From contig NZ_AYSE01000001.1 of the NCBI RefSeq assembly GCF_000504165.1, positions 496,001 through 560,000 of the forward strand: a stretch of 64,000 nucleotides of DNA, read 5' to 3'. Below the pieces are notes generated by a model, which was given only the letters and a program-made list of their open reading frames with translations, did not search any database and was not told the origin of the DNA. Positions within the stretch are counted from its first letter, which is position 1. Every line of letters begins with the position of its first letter. The position numbers and the translations under genes are program-made. The DNA comes from Bacillus sp. FJAT-14578 (GTDB lineage Bacteria > Bacillota > Bacilli > Bacillales > Bacillaceae_H). Below are positions 27,000 through 37,688 of this stretch, in pieces.

Positions 27000-28976
27000 C
27001 TATTGTTGTGAATATGGTACTTCTGTCTCTTCTATGACTTGATTATCCCTCACGATTTTATACTTAGCTGTTTCATTATAAGGAATAACCAATTGAATTA
27101 ACTCTTTGGTCGTCTCCGTTAACGTAATGGTCCTAATCGGAACTTGGTAGTCACGCTCTAAATCGTCTACATAAATCTGCACTTGCTGCGGTACACCCGG
27201 TTCAGCCGGCTCATATGGAATCGTGGCCTCTACGTTCACATTATTAGGCGGCGGTTCAGGACCTTGTGAAAGAGTAATCGTTAATTCACTGCCTTTTTCG
27301 ATTGTCGTTTCAGGTGCCGGGTCTTGCCTAATGACAAATCCTTCCTGAAAAGTATCTGAATGTTCTTCTTTCACTTTAACCACTATATCGTAGTCTGAAA
27401 CATAATCTCGAACACTTTTTTCCGTCCATCCGGATAGATCTTTTAATTGAACGGAAGGCGGACCTTTACTCACCCAAAAAGTGACATCTGTTTCCTCAGG
27501 AACATTTTCTGCCCCCTCTATCGGGGTTTGATTAATAATCGTTCCTACTGGTTCTTCACTGTCCACATTAACAGTATTCACAAAGCGGTATCCCTTTTGC
27601 TCCAGCATTTTTTTTACCGTTGACACATCTTTTCCTGTGTAGTCCTCAAAGGCAATTTTTTCTTTACCCGTACTTTGGTAAATCTTCACTTCCGTTCCTT
27701 CTTTTACGACCTCACCAGAACTTGGTACTGTCCGTATAACCTTTCCTTCTGCGATTTCTTCATCTGCTTTCAAAACAGGATCATCGACAACAAAGCCCAA
27801 GGAAACAAGCTTTGTCACAGCCTCTTCATAATCTTCATCCCGCAAGTTCGGAATGGTCACATCTTTCGGCAGCAAGAAAGATGGCAGAACGGTAACAGCG
27901 ATTACTCCTGCGCCTGCCAGCACCAAAAATAATATGAGCAAAGACACCATCCATTTATTCTTTTTGCGTTTTTTCTTTTTCGGAGCCTTTTGAGCTTTTT
28001 GGATAGGCTCTTCATCTGGAACCACTACCGGCTTCGAGAAGGACCTCACGATCGTTTCATCCGTCGGGCTGTCTATGTAATCATCTGTTATGACGGGAAT
28101 GGCCTTTGTAGCTTCCTCGTCATCAGGTACCTCAAATTTTTTTTCATTCAAGCGCTCAGGATCCATGGATGTTTCAAGGGCATCCTGCATCTCCTCTACC
28201 GAATCATACCGGTAAAAAGAATCCTTGGCGGTCGCCTTTAACACAACATTTTCCAAGCTCTGTGGAATGGATGGATTCCACCTCTTCGGGGATGGGGTTT
28301 CTGTTTGCAAATGCTTTAAGGCAATCGAGACAGCCGATTCCCCTGAGAAAGGGACCCTTCCTGTCAACAACTCGAACAAGACGATGCCCAAAGAGTAAAT
28401 ATCCGACTTTTTATTCGCCAATCCTCCCCTTGCCTGCTCAGGTGATAAATAATGAACAGATCCCAACACGGAATTGGTTTGTGTAATCGTCGTGGAGCTA
28501 AGGGCAACAGCAATTCCAAAATCGGTTACTTTTACGGTCCCATTGTCATCAATTAAAATATTTTGCGGCTTCAAATCACGATGAATGATTCCAAATTGGT
28601 GGGCATGTGCAATGGCAGATGTAATTTGGGTCATAATATCTACCGCTTTTTCAACCGGAATGGGTGCGTGCTGTTGTATGTATTGCTTTAATGTTTGCCC
28701 GGGAACATATTCCATGACAATGTAATAAATCTCTTCCTGTTCACCGACATCATAAATACTGACGATATTTGGATGTGCAATGCTTGTCGCCGATTGCGCC
28801 TCTCGGTGAAAACGCTTAATAAACGATTCGTCATTTGCGAAATCCAGACGAAGAACTTTTATGGCTACGTCGCGGTCCAAGATCATGTCTCTTGCCAAGT
28901 AGACGTTCGCCATCCCTCCACCACCGATGACTTTTAACACTTTGTAGCGGTCATTCAAGCGTCTGCCAACTAGCAC
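27000..28976 (-). CDS. prkC: Serine/threonine kinase PrkC with PASTA domains
   Basis: PrkC is a membrane kinase that senses muropeptides and triggers spore germination and wall responses. The kinase domain has GGGGMANVYLA, VAIKVL lysine, HRDLKPQN and DFGIA (about residues 15-155). After a basic stretch, KKKKRKKNKW, one membrane segment (about 345-365) leads to three PASTA repeats outside the cell and a C-terminal beta domain. I prefer the GTG at 28976, preceded by GGGTGAT, over the GTG at 28985; this gives 658 residues and the start VLVGRRL. prpC, its phosphatase, ends five bases upstream. Confidence 0.96.
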   Translation of the reverse strand: MLVGRRLNDRYKVLKVIGGGGMANVYLARDMILDRDVAIKVLRLDFANDESFIKRFHREAQSATSIAHPNIVSIYDVGEQEEIYYIVMEYVPGQTLKQYIQQHAPIPVEKAVDIMTQITSAIAHAHQFGIIHRDLKPQNILIDDNGTVKVTDFGIAVALSSTTITQTNSVLGSVHYLSPEQARGGLANKKSDIYSLGIVLFELLTGRVPFSGESAVSIALKHLQTETPSPKRWNPSIPQSLENVVLKATAKDSFYRYDSVEEMQDALETSMDPERLNEKKFEVPDDEEATKAIPVITDDYIDSPTDETIVRSFSKPVVVPDEEPIQKAQKAPKKKKRKKNKWMVSLLILFLVLAGAGVIAVTVLPSFLLPKDVTIPNLRDEDYEEAVTKLVSLGFVVDDPVLKADEEIAEGKVIRTVPSSGEVVKEGTEVKIYQSTGKEKIAFEDYTGKDVSTVKKMLEQKGYRFVNTVNVDSEEPVGTIINQTPIEGAENVPEETDVTFWVSKGPPSVQLKDLSGWTEKSVRDYVSDYDIVVKVKEEHSDTFQEGFVIRQDPAPETTIEKGSELTITLSQGPEPPPNNVNVEATIPYEPAEPGVPQQVQIYVDDLERDYQVPIRTITLTETTKELIQLVIPYNETAKYKIVRDNQVIEETEVPYSQQ

Positions 28977-28981
28977 CGCTA

Positions 28982-29725
28982 TCACCCACTTTCATTCGCA
29001 AAGTCCACTATAATGAGTGTAATATTATCCTCGCCGCCCAACTCATTCGCTAAATGAATAAGACGTTCCCCTTTTTCATTTAAAGCGGAATCGGCTAGAA
29101 GGATTTCTTTTAATTTTTCATCTGATACTTTATTTGATAATCCGTCGGAGCATAATAGTAAGAGATCACCTTGTTCAATTTCAATCGATTTCACATCAAC
29201 GGCAACTTGTTCAGCCGTTCCAAGAGCACGTAATAAAATATTCTTTCGCGGATGATGCTCGGCATCTTCTTTTGAAATTTGTCCGCTTCGAACTAATTCA
29301 TTGACAAGAGAATGATCCTCTGTCAGTTGAGAAAATCCATTTTCATTTAAAATATAGCATCGACTGTCTCCAATATGTCCAATGGTACAAAAAGTGTCTG
29401 TACAAATAACAGCCACAAGTGTTGTTCCCATTCCCTTACACTCCTCGTTATGGTTGGAGTGCTCGTACAATCTTTCATTAATTTTGCTCACTTGCTCCAT
29501 CATCCACTTCTGCGCTTCATCAGGAGTCCCGATTTGCCCGCTTCGTTCCCAATATTCCTGTAACTGTTTAATAGCCATCGTGCTGGCTACATCACCCGCA
29601 CGATGACCTCCCATACCATCCGCTACAACAGCAAGCCTGCTGCCGTAACCATTATAAAATACCCCTCCGGAGTCCTCATTGTGTTGCCGGACCTTTCCGC
29701 GATCTGTCATAAAGACAGCTCCCAT
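28982..29725 (-). CDS. prpC: PP2C-type phosphatase PrpC
   Basis: PrpC reverses PrkC phosphorylation. Metal-binding motifs are RQHNED (about residue 13), VVADGMGGH (about 34), GHIGDSRCY and CSDGLSNKV, with GGEDNIT near the end. Length is 247 residues from the ATG at 29725, which has AGGTGAT in front; the longer frame reads back into rlmN. It lies four bases after rlmN and five before prkC. Confidence 0.96.
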   Translation of the reverse strand: MGAVFMTDRGKVRQHNEDSGGVFYNGYGSRLAVVADGMGGHRAGDVASTMAIKQLQEYWERSGQIGTPDEAQKWMMEQVSKINERLYEHSNHNEECKGMGTTLVAVICTDTFCTIGHIGDSRCYILNENGFSQLTEDHSLVNELVRSGQISKEDAEHHPRKNILLRALGTAEQVAVDVKSIEIEQGDLLLLCSDGLSNKVSDEKLKEILLADSALNEKGERLIHLANELGGEDNITLIIVDFANESG

Positions 29726-29729
29726 GCTA

Positions 29730-30818
29730 TCACCTCGTCTCTTCTTTTCGCTCCTTTGCACGAAGCTGACCGCAAGCTGCGTCAATGTCATGCCCTTGTT
29801 CACGGCGAATGGTGACATTCACTCCGCGGTCTTTTAATGTACGTTCGAACTTTAAGATTTGCTCTTTCGGTGTACGAACATAATCTCGTTCGGGTACATA
29901 GTTCACCGGGATTAAGTTAATATGACACTTTACACCTTTTACAAGCTTCGCCAATTCTTCGGCATGCTCGACTTGGTCATTCACTCCCCCGAACAAGCCG
30001 TATTCAAAGCTGATCCTTCTGCCCGTTTTTTCAATATAATATTTTACTGCTTTCATTAAATCAGGCAGCTTATACGCACGGTTAATCGGCATTAAACGAG
30101 AGCGCAGCTCCGTATTTGGCGCATGCAAGGAAATGGCAAAATTAATTTGCAGCTGCTCATCGGCAAACTGATAAATTTTTGGAATAATACCACTCGTCGA
30201 TACCGTAATATGACGAGCTCCAATATTTAATCCTTCATCAGAATTGATGATGTTTAAAAATTGTAACATAGCGTCATAATTGTCGAAAGGCTCACCTATT
30301 CCCATAATTACGACATGACTCACTCGTTCTCCTTGTTCATCCAAAGCCTTTTGTACTTTTACGACTTGGGCTACAATTTCTCCGGCTTCAAGGTTACGCT
30401 TCAATCCGCCAAGCGTTGAGGCACAAAACGTACAACCGATTCGGCAGCCGACCTGTGTCGTTACACAGATGGAGTTTCCGTATTCATGGCGCATTAAGAC
30501 TGTTTCAATCGTATATCCATCATGCAGCTCAAATAAAAATTTCATGGTGCCATCGGCTGACGTTTGCTGAACGGCTGTTTTTAATGTCGTTAAAACGAAA
30601 TGCTCGTCTAGCTTTTCACGCAAGCTTTTGGACAAATTGCTCATTTCTTCAAAAGCGGTCGCTCTCTTTTTATAAAGCCACTCATAAATTTGCTTGCCAC
30701 GGAATTTTTTTTCACCGTTTTGGACGACCCACTCTTCAAGGTCAGCCAGCCCGTATGAATAAATAGATGGTTTTTGGTTTGTTTCTTCCGTTTGTTTATT
30801 GGTTAATGTTTTTTCCAC
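29730..30818 (-). CDS. rlmN: Dual rRNA/tRNA methyltransferase RlmN
   Basis: This radical-SAM enzyme methylates C2 of A2503 in 23S rRNA and A37 in some tRNAs. The cluster motif [10 protein letters not shown], the conserved GIGEPFDNY and the C-terminal acceptor cysteine in [13 protein letters not shown] are intact. I place the start at the GTG at 30818, eight bases after AAGGTG and two bases after the rsmB stop; this gives 362 residues against 363 in B. subtilis. A GTG nine codons upstream lies inside rsmB. Confidence 0.95.
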   Translation of the reverse strand: MEKTLTNKQTEETNQKPSIYSYGLADLEEWVVQNGEKKFRGKQIYEWLYKKRATAFEEMSNLSKSLREKLDEHFVLTTLKTAVQQTSADGTMKFLFELHDGYTIETVLMRHEYGNSICVTTQVGCRIGCTFCASTLGGLKRNLEAGEIVAQVVKVQKALDEQGERVSHVVIMGIGEPFDNYDAMLQFLNIINSDEGLNIGARHITVSTSGIIPKIYQFADEQLQINFAISLHAPNTELRSRLMPINRAYKLPDLMKAVKYYIEKTGRRISFEYGLFGGVNDQVEHAEELAKLVKGVKCHINLIPVNYVPERDYVRTPKEQILKFERTLKDRGVNVTIRREQGHDIDAACGQLRAKERKEETR

Positions 30819-30820
30819 TA

Positions 30821-32167
30821 TTATTGCACCTTCTTTCGTAGACACGCGATGTAAAATCCGTCCGTTTGAAAATCATCCGGAAACAGTTGAAGCTGTCCAT
30901 TTTCTACTTTTGTTGAAACCGATTCGGGTAATCGTTTTACAAGCGTATCATCCCATTCAAAATCTGGATGTTGCTTTAAAAATTCGTTCACCACGTCTTT
31001 ATTTTCTTCTTGATCAATTGTACATGTACTATACACTAATGTCCCGCCTTGTTTCAGCAAAGGTTCGACTGCTTGTAGAATTTGCAGCTGAATGCGTGCA
31101 AGCTGCATAATGTCTTGCTCTGTTTTTGTATATTTTAAATCAGGTTTTCGTCTCATGACACCAAAACCTGAACAAGGTGCATCGACCAGTATTCTATCAA
31201 AACTTTCTTTTTCAAAACGTTCGCTCACCTTGCGGCTATCCATCGCTACAGCAGTCACATTTGAAAGCTGCAAGCGTTCAACTTGTTCGGTGATGAGCTT
31301 TACTTTGTGGTCATGGATGTCCAGTGATACGACAGAGCCGGTATGGTAAAGCTTTTCGGCAATATGAGTCGTCTTGCCTCCCGGTGCCGCACAGCTGTCC
31401 AGTATCCTGTCACCTTCAGCTGCTCCCACAGCATGTGCAACGAGCATGGAGCTTTCATCTTGAACCGTGAACATCCCTTCTTTAAAGGCTTCCGTATGGG
31501 CGGCATTTCCTTTTTGAACTTCGAGCGCTTCCGGAGCCACAGACCCTTTTTTCACCTCGATGCCTTCTTCAGCAAGTCTTTTGATTGCCTCATCAATCGT
31601 AAACCTTGATGTATTCACCCGAAGCGTTTGTTTAGGGGGCATCAAATTCGTTTCGCAAATATAACGCGCTTTCTCAATCCCGTATTGAGCTGCCCATCTC
31701 TTTACAAGCCATAATGGATGGCTTGTTTCGATTGCCAGCTTCTCCACTGGATTTGTAATGGAATCCAATGACGACAACTCTTCACGCTGTAGATTGCGCA
31801 GTACCCCGTTCACCATGGAGACAATTCCTTTATGACCTCTTTTTTTCGCGATTTCTACCGCTTCATAAATAACGGCATGTTCTGGAACACGATCCAAATA
31901 TACCATCTGGTAAACGGATAGGCGCAATAATACGCGAACCCATTCTTGCATTTTCTTTGGATTTTTTAAAAACGGCTGCAAATAGTAATCCAGTGTCATT
32001 TTCCGCTGAATCGTTCCATATACAATCTCCGTCAATAATCCTGCATCCTTGCCTGTCAGCTTATATTTTTCAATGTTTTTGTTCAGTAACAAATTGCTGA
32101 AGGCCTGATTTTTCTCGATAGACAGTAAAATGTCCAGTGCGATATCCCTTACGTTGTACTTACTCAT
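30821..32167 (-). CDS. rsmB: 16S rRNA cytosine-967 methyltransferase RsmB
   Basis: RsmB makes m5C967 in 16S rRNA. The N-terminal NusB-like helical domain (to about residue 140) is followed by a Rossmann methyltransferase with [31 protein letters not shown] and the catalytic STCTI cysteine. Length is 448 residues, normal. Its ATG lies within the last codons of fmt (eight-base overlap), and rlmN follows almost directly. Confidence 0.95.
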   Translation of the reverse strand: MSKYNVRDIALDILLSIEKNQAFSNLLLNKNIEKYKLTGKDAGLLTEIVYGTIQRKMTLDYYLQPFLKNPKKMQEWVRVLLRLSVYQMVYLDRVPEHAVIYEAVEIAKKRGHKGIVSMVNGVLRNLQREELSSLDSITNPVEKLAIETSHPLWLVKRWAAQYGIEKARYICETNLMPPKQTLRVNTSRFTIDEAIKRLAEEGIEVKKGSVAPEALEVQKGNAAHTEAFKEGMFTVQDESSMLVAHAVGAAEGDRILDSCAAPGGKTTHIAEKLYHTGSVVSLDIHDHKVKLITEQVERLQLSNVTAVAMDSRKVSERFEKESFDRILVDAPCSGFGVMRRKPDLKYTKTEQDIMQLARIQLQILQAVEPLLKQGGTLVYSTCTIDQEENKDVVNEFLKQHPDFEWDDTLVKRLPESVSTKVENGQLQLFPDDFQTDGFYIACLRKKVQ

Positions 32168-33119
32168 TATTCTCTCCTAACCTTACGCCCGTTTGAACGG
32201 CGGTACCTCTTAAAAACTGTTCTCCGCTCATTCGTTTTTTTCCAGAAGGCTGTAGTTCGGTTACTTTAATGGCGGTGTCATTTCCCGTTGCTACAACAAA
32301 GCCATCCTCTTGAGTCTCAACGATTGTACCAGGTTCACCTTTTTTGGCAGCAGGCACTTTCTCTCCCTGCCAAATTTTCATCACTTGGCCGTTAAGGGTC
32401 GTATAAGCAACAGGCCATGGGTTTAACCCTCTTATATGGTTATAAATGCTTTCACCGGTATTATTCCAATCAATTCTTTCTTGTTCACGTTTAATATTAT
32501 AAGCAAATGTTGCCTCTTCCTCATTTTGCTTAATCGGCGTTAACTCCCCTTTTATTAATGAAGGAATGGTTTCAGACAACAACTTTGAGCCAGCATCACT
32601 TAATTTGTCATGAAGCGTCCCCACATTGTCTTTTTCTTCGATCGGCACTTCCACTTGCGTCAATATGTCGCCGGCATCCAGTTTCTCCACCATATACATG
32701 ATGGTAACGCCTGTTTTTTCTTTTCCCTGTAAAATGGAATAATGGATAGGTGCACCGCCGCGAAGTTCTGGCAGCAAAGAAGCATGAACATTAATACATC
32801 CAAACTTTGGCGCCTCTAAAATTTCCTTAGGTAAAATTTGACCGAAGGCAGCCGTTACAATCAAATCAGGCTTGTAGGCCAATACTTTTTCGTATTCTTC
32901 CTGAAAACGAATCTTTTCCGGCTGAAGTACGGGAATGCCGTGCTTCAGCGCCTCTGCTTTTACAGGCGGCGGGGTCATCACTCTTTTACGTCCCACAGGC
33001 CGGTCTGGCTGAGTGACCACCGCGGAAATGTGATACCCATCCTTAATTAGTGTTTGTAACACCGGTACAGAAAAATCAGGCGTTCCCATAAATACGATAT
33101 TTAACATATTGTCATTCAT
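32160..33119 (-). CDS. fmt: Methionyl-tRNA formyltransferase
   Basis: Fmt formylates initiator Met-tRNA. It has the N-terminal [14 protein letters not shown], the folate-binding/catalytic [28 protein letters not shown] (with the key N and H) and [12 protein letters not shown], then the C-terminal OB domain with [10 protein letters not shown]. Length is 319 residues. The ATG shares one base with the def stop (TAATG), so the two genes are translationally coupled. Confidence 0.97.
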   Translation of the reverse strand: MNDNMLNIVFMGTPDFSVPVLQTLIKDGYHISAVVTQPDRPVGRKRVMTPPPVKAEALKHGIPVLQPEKIRFQEEYEKVLAYKPDLIVTAAFGQILPKEILEAPKFGCINVHASLLPELRGGAPIHYSILQGKEKTGVTIMYMVEKLDAGDILTQVEVPIEEKDNVGTLHDKLSDAGSKLLSETIPSLIKGELTPIKQNEEEATFAYNIKREQERIDWNNTGESIYNHIRGLNPWPVAYTTLNGQVMKIWQGEKVPAAKKGEPGTIVETQEDGFVVATGNDTAIKVTELQPSGKKRMSGEQFLRGTAVQTGVRLGENNE

Positions 33120-33592
33120 TATCCTTCTAATTCTCCTTCTTCGTAATAACGCGTAACCTTTGATGTAAACAACACACCGTGAAGGTGATCGATTTCATGC
33201 TGAATGGCCCTGGCGAGAAATCCCTTTGCCTCAAGGACATACACTTTTCCGCGGCGATTTTGCGCCTTCACTTTCACATATTGCGCACGCGCTACATCAC
33301 CAAAAAGGTCCGGAAAACTGAGACAGCCTTCTGGACCCACTTGTTCACCGCGCTGTTCTAAAATGACAGGATTAATCAATTCTATCTTGCCATTGCGGTC
33401 GCCCACATCAACGATTGCGACTTGTTTCGCCACTCCTACTTGGGGAGCCGCCAAGCCGACTCCGTCTGCTTCTAACATTAAATCGTACATTCCATTCAAC
33501 AATTTTGCCAATTTATTATCAAATTCCGTGACACGCTCACATTCCTGTTCCAATACCGGATCGGGATAGTAAACGAGTGATAGCTTAGCCAA
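33119..33592 (-). CDS. def: Peptide deformylase
   Basis: Def removes the formyl group from new proteins, complementing fmt in the same operon. The three metal-site motifs are [10 protein letters not shown] (about residue 42), EGCLSFP (about 87) and [12 protein letters not shown] (about 129). Length is 157 residues. It starts with TTG at 33592; a strong CAGGAGG seven bases upstream supports this start. The element at 33634-33808 separates it from priA. Confidence 0.96.
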   Translation of the reverse strand: MAKLSLVYYPDPVLEQECERVTEFDNKLAKLLNGMYDLMLEADGVGLAAPQVGVAKQVAIVDVGDRNGKIELINPVILEQRGEQVGPEGCLSFPDLFGDVARAQYVKVKAQNRRGKVYVLEAKGFLARAIQHEIDHLHGVLFTSKVTRYYEEGELEG

Positions 33593-33633
33593 TGTATATC
33601 CTCCTGAAAGTTATCATTCATTTTTTCCAACTT

Positions 33634-33808
33634 AACAACCTTTAAAACTGTGTGTCCAAAAAGGAGGACAAAAAGGACCGAGAAGTTCAAGGAAGCGCAG
33701 CTTTGAGTAACGGAACGTATCGTGTTAATACGTGAGTAACGGAAAAGCAAGCTGACGCTGACATTCGACGGTCATTTTTCCCGGACGTTTTGAACAACCT
33801 TTAAAACT
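33634..33808 (-). repeat. Intergenic element bounded by 16-bp direct repeats
   Basis: AACAACCTTTAAAACT occurs at 33634-33649 and again at 33793-33808, enclosing 143 bases. Inside, GAGTAACGGA is repeated directly at 33705 and 33734, with ACGTAT and ATACGT between them able to form a small stem. The right boundary stops four bases before the priA stop codon. It differs from the elements at 1997 and 5281. I recall similar sequences between genes of other Bacillaceae but cannot check. Confidence 0.7.
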
Positions 33809-33811
33809 AGA

Positions 33812-36220
33812 TTACATCATCGAATAAGGCTGCAGGTCAATCGTAATTGATAATTTTTGCTGCATTTCCTGCTGATAGCGGTCCATAATGAACCTTAGGG
33901 CAGGAATCAGTTCGGGTTCCAGCTTGTATTTTATCATGCATTGATATCGATATCTATCTTTTACCCTCGCAATCGGCGAGGCGACAGGACCAAGAACGAT
34001 TGTCTGGTTGGATAGCTTTTGACGCAAAAATTGCGCGATTTTATCCGTAACGGCAACCACTTTTGTCAGTTCTTCATGGGACACTGTAATTAATGCTGCA
34101 TAATAAAACGGCGGATATTGGTGCAGTTTCCGAGTCATCATTTCCTGCTGATAAAAGCCATCATAGTCATGCATACTCGCCAGCTGAATACTATAATGCT
34201 CCGGTGTATACGTTTGGATGACCACTTCTCCAGGCAAATGGTGCCTTCCTGCGCGGCCGCTCACTTGCGTCAAAAGCTGAAACGTTTTTTCCGATGAGCG
34301 AAAATCGGGGAGATGAAGCATCGTATCAGCAGATAGTACCCCTACTAGCGTAACATTCGGAAAATCGAGCCCTTTTGCAATCATTTGCGTCCCGAGCAAA
34401 ATTTGCGCTTTTTGTTCTCCAAATTGATTGAGTAACCGTTCATGCGCTCCTTTTCGCCCTGTTGTATCCACATCCATCCGGATCACGCGCGCTTGGGGCA
34501 GCAACTTCAGTAGTTCTTCCTCCACTTTTTGTGTACCTGTTCCAAAATAACGGATATGGTCGCTGCTGCATTCGGGACACGTCACATCTGCTTGCTGTTC
34601 GTGACCGCAATAATGGCATTTGAGTAAATGATTATAACGGTGATACGTCAGCGATATTTCACAATGCGGACATGAATGGACAAAGCCGCAATCCCGGCAC
34701 ATGACGAAAGAGGAGTGACCTCGCTTATTTAGAAGCAGCACGATTTGTTCGCCTTTTTCAAGACGGTCCTGTATTTTTTCGAACAGCAACCCTGAAAACA
34801 TAGAACGATTCCCGTTTCGAAGTTCTTCCCTCATATCGATGATATCAACGGCCGGGAGAGCAGACTCATTCATCCGTTTCCTTAATGTTAGCAGCTGGTA
34901 CACTCCTTTTTGCGCTCTTGCGAATGATTCAAGCGTAGGCGTCGCGCTTCCAAGCACCACCGGACAACCATGGTGCTCCCCCCGGTAAATGGCGACATCA
35001 CGTGCATGGTACCTTGGTGTCTCTTCTTGCTTATAGCTTGTTTCATGTTCTTCGTCAATAATGATGATTCCTAAGTTTTGAAACGGGGCAAATACCGCTG
35101 ATCTCGCTCCTACCACGACCGAAACTTCTTTTCGCTGGATTTTCCGCCATTCATCGTATTTTTCCCCTGCTGATAATCCGCTGTGAAGAACGGCGACTTT
35201 CGAGCCGAACCTTCCCTTAAATCGTTTCACCATTTGCGGAGTCAGGGATATTTCCGGAACGAGTACAATGGCTTCCTTTCCACCTTTTAATACTTGGTCA
35301 ATGGATTGAAGATACACTTCGGTTTTTCCGCTTCCCGTTACGCCGTACATCAAGAAAACCTCGTGCTTCTTTTCTTCGATGGTTTGCAAAATGGGCGCGA
35401 TAGCCTGTCCTTGTTCTTCCGTCAAAGGCAAAGCGCTCGTTTGTTGAAACGCCGCATCATCATAGGGGTTTCGGTACATTTCAATATCGGTTTCCATCAG
35501 CACCCCTTTTTGAACAAGTGCCTTCACCGGGGCTTGGGTAACGTTTAATTGTTCACATAAATCCTTTAACGCGATTTCGCCTGGATGTTCGAGAAAGAAG
35601 GATACCACCTGTTTTTGCTTTTCGGCTTGTTTGGAAAATTGCCCAAGGAGATTTTGAAGCCTGGAAGTCTCATAAAGTGGTTTAATTCCTTTGATCGTCT
35701 TTTTATTGACCCGGTTTTTCACAACATAAATCACTTCCAAATGCCTCTTTTGAATATCCCGGTAAAAAGCGGAAAGGTGCTCTTGCTTTACGTCACTCAA
35801 TTTCACGGTATCCCGTTGTTTCAAATACGGTTGAACATCTTCATCCAATGCATCAAAATCAGCCGAACCAAGGAGCTTTACCTCTTTATCGTACGCCGCT
35901 TTCATCGCTGCTGGCAGCATTGCCTGAAAAGCGGAAATAGCAAAACATAACGTCTTTTCCGTCAGCCAATGGCCAATTTGGAGCAATTCTTTCGTCAATA
36001 CCGGATACGGGTCAAGGAGGTCCGCAATCGGCTTTAGTTTTTTAAATTCGGATTGATTTTTTATATTAACCACAAACCCTTGTACTTTACGCGGCCCGAA
36101 AGGTACCACGACACGCATGCCTCGTTGCAGTATGTCCTCCCATTTGTCAGGGATGAGATAATCAAACGTACGATCGGTTTGTTTTGCCGCTACATCGACA
36201 ATGACACTGGCGATTTTCAT
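33812..36220 (-). CDS. priA: Primosomal helicase PriA
   Basis: PriA restarts replication at stalled forks. An N-terminal DNA-binding region is followed by Walker A GVTGSGKTEVYL, DEEHETSYKQEE, and a zinc-binding insert with CRDCG, CPHC, CHYCG and CPEC pairs, then QVSGRAGRHHLPGEV. The ATG at 36220 gives 802 residues and the family start KIASVIVDVA; a TTG three codons earlier overlaps the coaBC stop. AAGG lies upstream within the end of coaBC, so the genes are probably coupled. Confidence 0.96.
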   Translation of the reverse strand: MKIASVIVDVAAKQTDRTFDYLIPDKWEDILQRGMRVVVPFGPRKVQGFVVNIKNQSEFKKLKPIADLLDPYPVLTKELLQIGHWLTEKTLCFAISAFQAMLPAAMKAAYDKEVKLLGSADFDALDEDVQPYLKQRDTVKLSDVKQEHLSAFYRDIQKRHLEVIYVVKNRVNKKTIKGIKPLYETSRLQNLLGQFSKQAEKQKQVVSFFLEHPGEIALKDLCEQLNVTQAPVKALVQKGVLMETDIEMYRNPYDDAAFQQTSALPLTEEQGQAIAPILQTIEEKKHEVFLMYGVTGSGKTEVYLQSIDQVLKGGKEAIVLVPEISLTPQMVKRFKGRFGSKVAVLHSGLSAGEKYDEWRKIQRKEVSVVVGARSAVFAPFQNLGIIIIDEEHETSYKQEETPRYHARDVAIYRGEHHGCPVVLGSATPTLESFARAQKGVYQLLTLRKRMNESALPAVDIIDMREELRNGNRSMFSGLLFEKIQDRLEKGEQIVLLLNKRGHSSFVMCRDCGFVHSCPHCEISLTYHRYNHLLKCHYCGHEQQADVTCPECSSDHIRYFGTGTQKVEEELLKLLPQARVIRMDVDTTGRKGAHERLLNQFGEQKAQILLGTQMIAKGLDFPNVTLVGVLSADTMLHLPDFRSSEKTFQLLTQVSGRAGRHHLPGEVVIQTYTPEHYSIQLASMHDYDGFYQQEMMTRKLHQYPPFYYAALITVSHEELTKVVAVTDKIAQFLRQKLSNQTIVLGPVASPIARVKDRYRYQCMIKYKLEPELIPALRFIMDRYQQEMQQKLSITIDLQPYSMM

Positions 36221-36225
36221 CTTTG

Positions 36226-37428
36226 TCAACCTTCTAACATATCCTGTATTTCAGTTAAAATTTTATGTGCGACTTCCTTTTTGGACAATAAAGGAAGCTC
36301 TTTCGATTCACCTGTTCGCTTATACATGGTGACGATGTTCGTATCTCCGCCAAATCCCGCTCCTTTTTCACGGATGTTGTTCGCAATAATCATGTCCGCA
36401 TTCTTTTCACGCAGTTTCTTTTTGGCATATTCTTCTACTTTTTCGGTTTCAGCCGCAAATCCGATTAAAAGCTGATGTTCTTTTTTCTCACCCAATGCTT
36501 TTAAAATATCCAAGGTTCGCTCAAGCTCAATGACTGCATCTCCCGGTTGTTTTTTCATTTTTTGCTCATGCACCAGCTTCGGACGATAGTCCGCCACCGC
36601 TGCAGATTTAATGACAACATCCGCTTGTGGATAATGCTTCATTACTTCTTCATACATCTCCTGGGCGCTTTCAATCGGAATAACGCGAACCCCTTTGGGA
36701 TAAGCAATATTTGTCGGCCCTGTCACGAGTGTCACTTCGGCTCCGAGTATCGCCGCTTCATCAGCAATCGCATAGCCCATTTTCCCCGTCGAATGATTCG
36801 TTATGAAACGGACCGGATCAATTTTTTCCCTTGTAGGGCCTGCAGTGATTAAAATGTGTTTTCCTTTTAAAGGCCGGCTTTGGGTCGCCTCAAAAAAGCC
36901 GCTCACAAGCTCGACGATTTTTTCAGGTTCTTCTAATCTTCCTTTTCCGACATATCCACATGCAAGATACCCTTCTGAAGGCTCGACAAATTCATAGCCA
37001 AAAGAAGCTAGTATTTCAATGTTTCGTTTTACTGCAGGGTGATCATACATATGTACATTCATGGCAGGAGCTATCCAAACTCTGGCTGTTGTTGCAAGAA
37101 GCGTTGTGGAAATCATATCATCAGCGATACCGTTCGCCAGTTTACCGATCATGTTGGCTGTCGCCGGCGCTACCAACACCAGGTCTGCCCAATCCGCAAG
37201 ATCGATGTGGGCAATGACTGCCGGATTTTTTTCATCAAACGTATCTGTATAAACAGGATTTCTTGAAAGCGACTGAAACGTAAGCGGTGTGACAAACTCA
37301 CTCGCTGATTGCGTCATCATGACTTTCACTTCGAAGCCCGCCTGAACGAGTTTACTCGTCAAAGCCACAGCTTTATAGACGGCAATACCTCCCGTTACAC
37401 ATAACAAAATACGCTTTCCCTTTACCAT
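36226..37428 (-). CDS. coaBC: Phosphopantothenoylcysteine decarboxylase/synthetase CoaBC
   Basis: This bifunctional enzyme makes phosphopantetheine for coenzyme A. The N-terminal flavin-dependent CoaC part has LLCVTGGIAVYK, the VAPATANMIGK loop, the PAMNVHMYDHPAV motif and the YLACGYVGKGRLEEP cysteine region. The CoaB part begins GKHILITAGPTREKIDPVRF. The ATG at 37428 (400 residues) has GAGGTGGGAGAAG before it; the frame's first start has no good site. Confidence 0.95.
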   Translation of the reverse strand: MVKGKRILLCVTGGIAVYKAVALTSKLVQAGFEVKVMMTQSASEFVTPLTFQSLSRNPVYTDTFDEKNPAVIAHIDLADWADLVLVAPATANMIGKLANGIADDMISTTLLATTARVWIAPAMNVHMYDHPAVKRNIEILASFGYEFVEPSEGYLACGYVGKGRLEEPEKIVELVSGFFEATQSRPLKGKHILITAGPTREKIDPVRFITNHSTGKMGYAIADEAAILGAEVTLVTGPTNIAYPKGVRVIPIESAQEMYEEVMKHYPQADVVIKSAAVADYRPKLVHEQKMKKQPGDAVIELERTLDILKALGEKKEHQLLIGFAAETEKVEEYAKKKLREKNADMIIANNIREKGAGFGGDTNIVTMYKRTGESKELPLLSKKEVAHKILTEIQDMLEG

Positions 37429-37547
37429 TTCTTCTCCCACCTCTTCCAGAGTATAAACCTGATTCAATTTCTCAACATCAGCTATCGCTTTTTATCCTAA
37501 TTTATGGCCTCTTAGTTTTTTCATTTTGAATAAACTAAAAATTTTCT

Positions 37548-37640
37548 CGCATAAGGATTTGCCACCGCCCGGCAGGGCCTTGGCAAATCCTTATGCGTAA
37601 ATAATGTGACATGAGCGCCTTTGCTCATGTCACATTATTT
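37548..37640. repeat. Two tandem perfect hairpins after rpoZ
   Basis: The first hairpin has 17-bp perfect arms, CGCATAAGGATTTGCCA at 37548-37564 and its complement at 37581-37597, with GCCC/GGGC pairing again inside the loop. The second has 18-bp arms, AAATAATGTGACATGAGC at 37599-37616 and its complement at 37623-37640. They adjoin the rpoZ terminator, giving three hairpins in 140 bases. Neither matches the composite repeat at 3471 and 17671. Confidence 0.75.
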
Positions 37641-37645
37641 ATGTT

Positions 37646-37684
37646 GAAAAAAATAACAACCTATTGCAGGTTGTTATTTTTTTA
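37646..37684 (-). terminator. Terminator after rpoZ
   Basis: AATAACAACCT pairs with AGGTTGTTATT around ATTGC, with A/T runs extending the stem to 16 bp. T-runs on both sides would allow termination in either direction. It ends five bases before the rpoZ stop codon. Confidence 0.88.
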
Positions 37685-37688
37685 ACGA

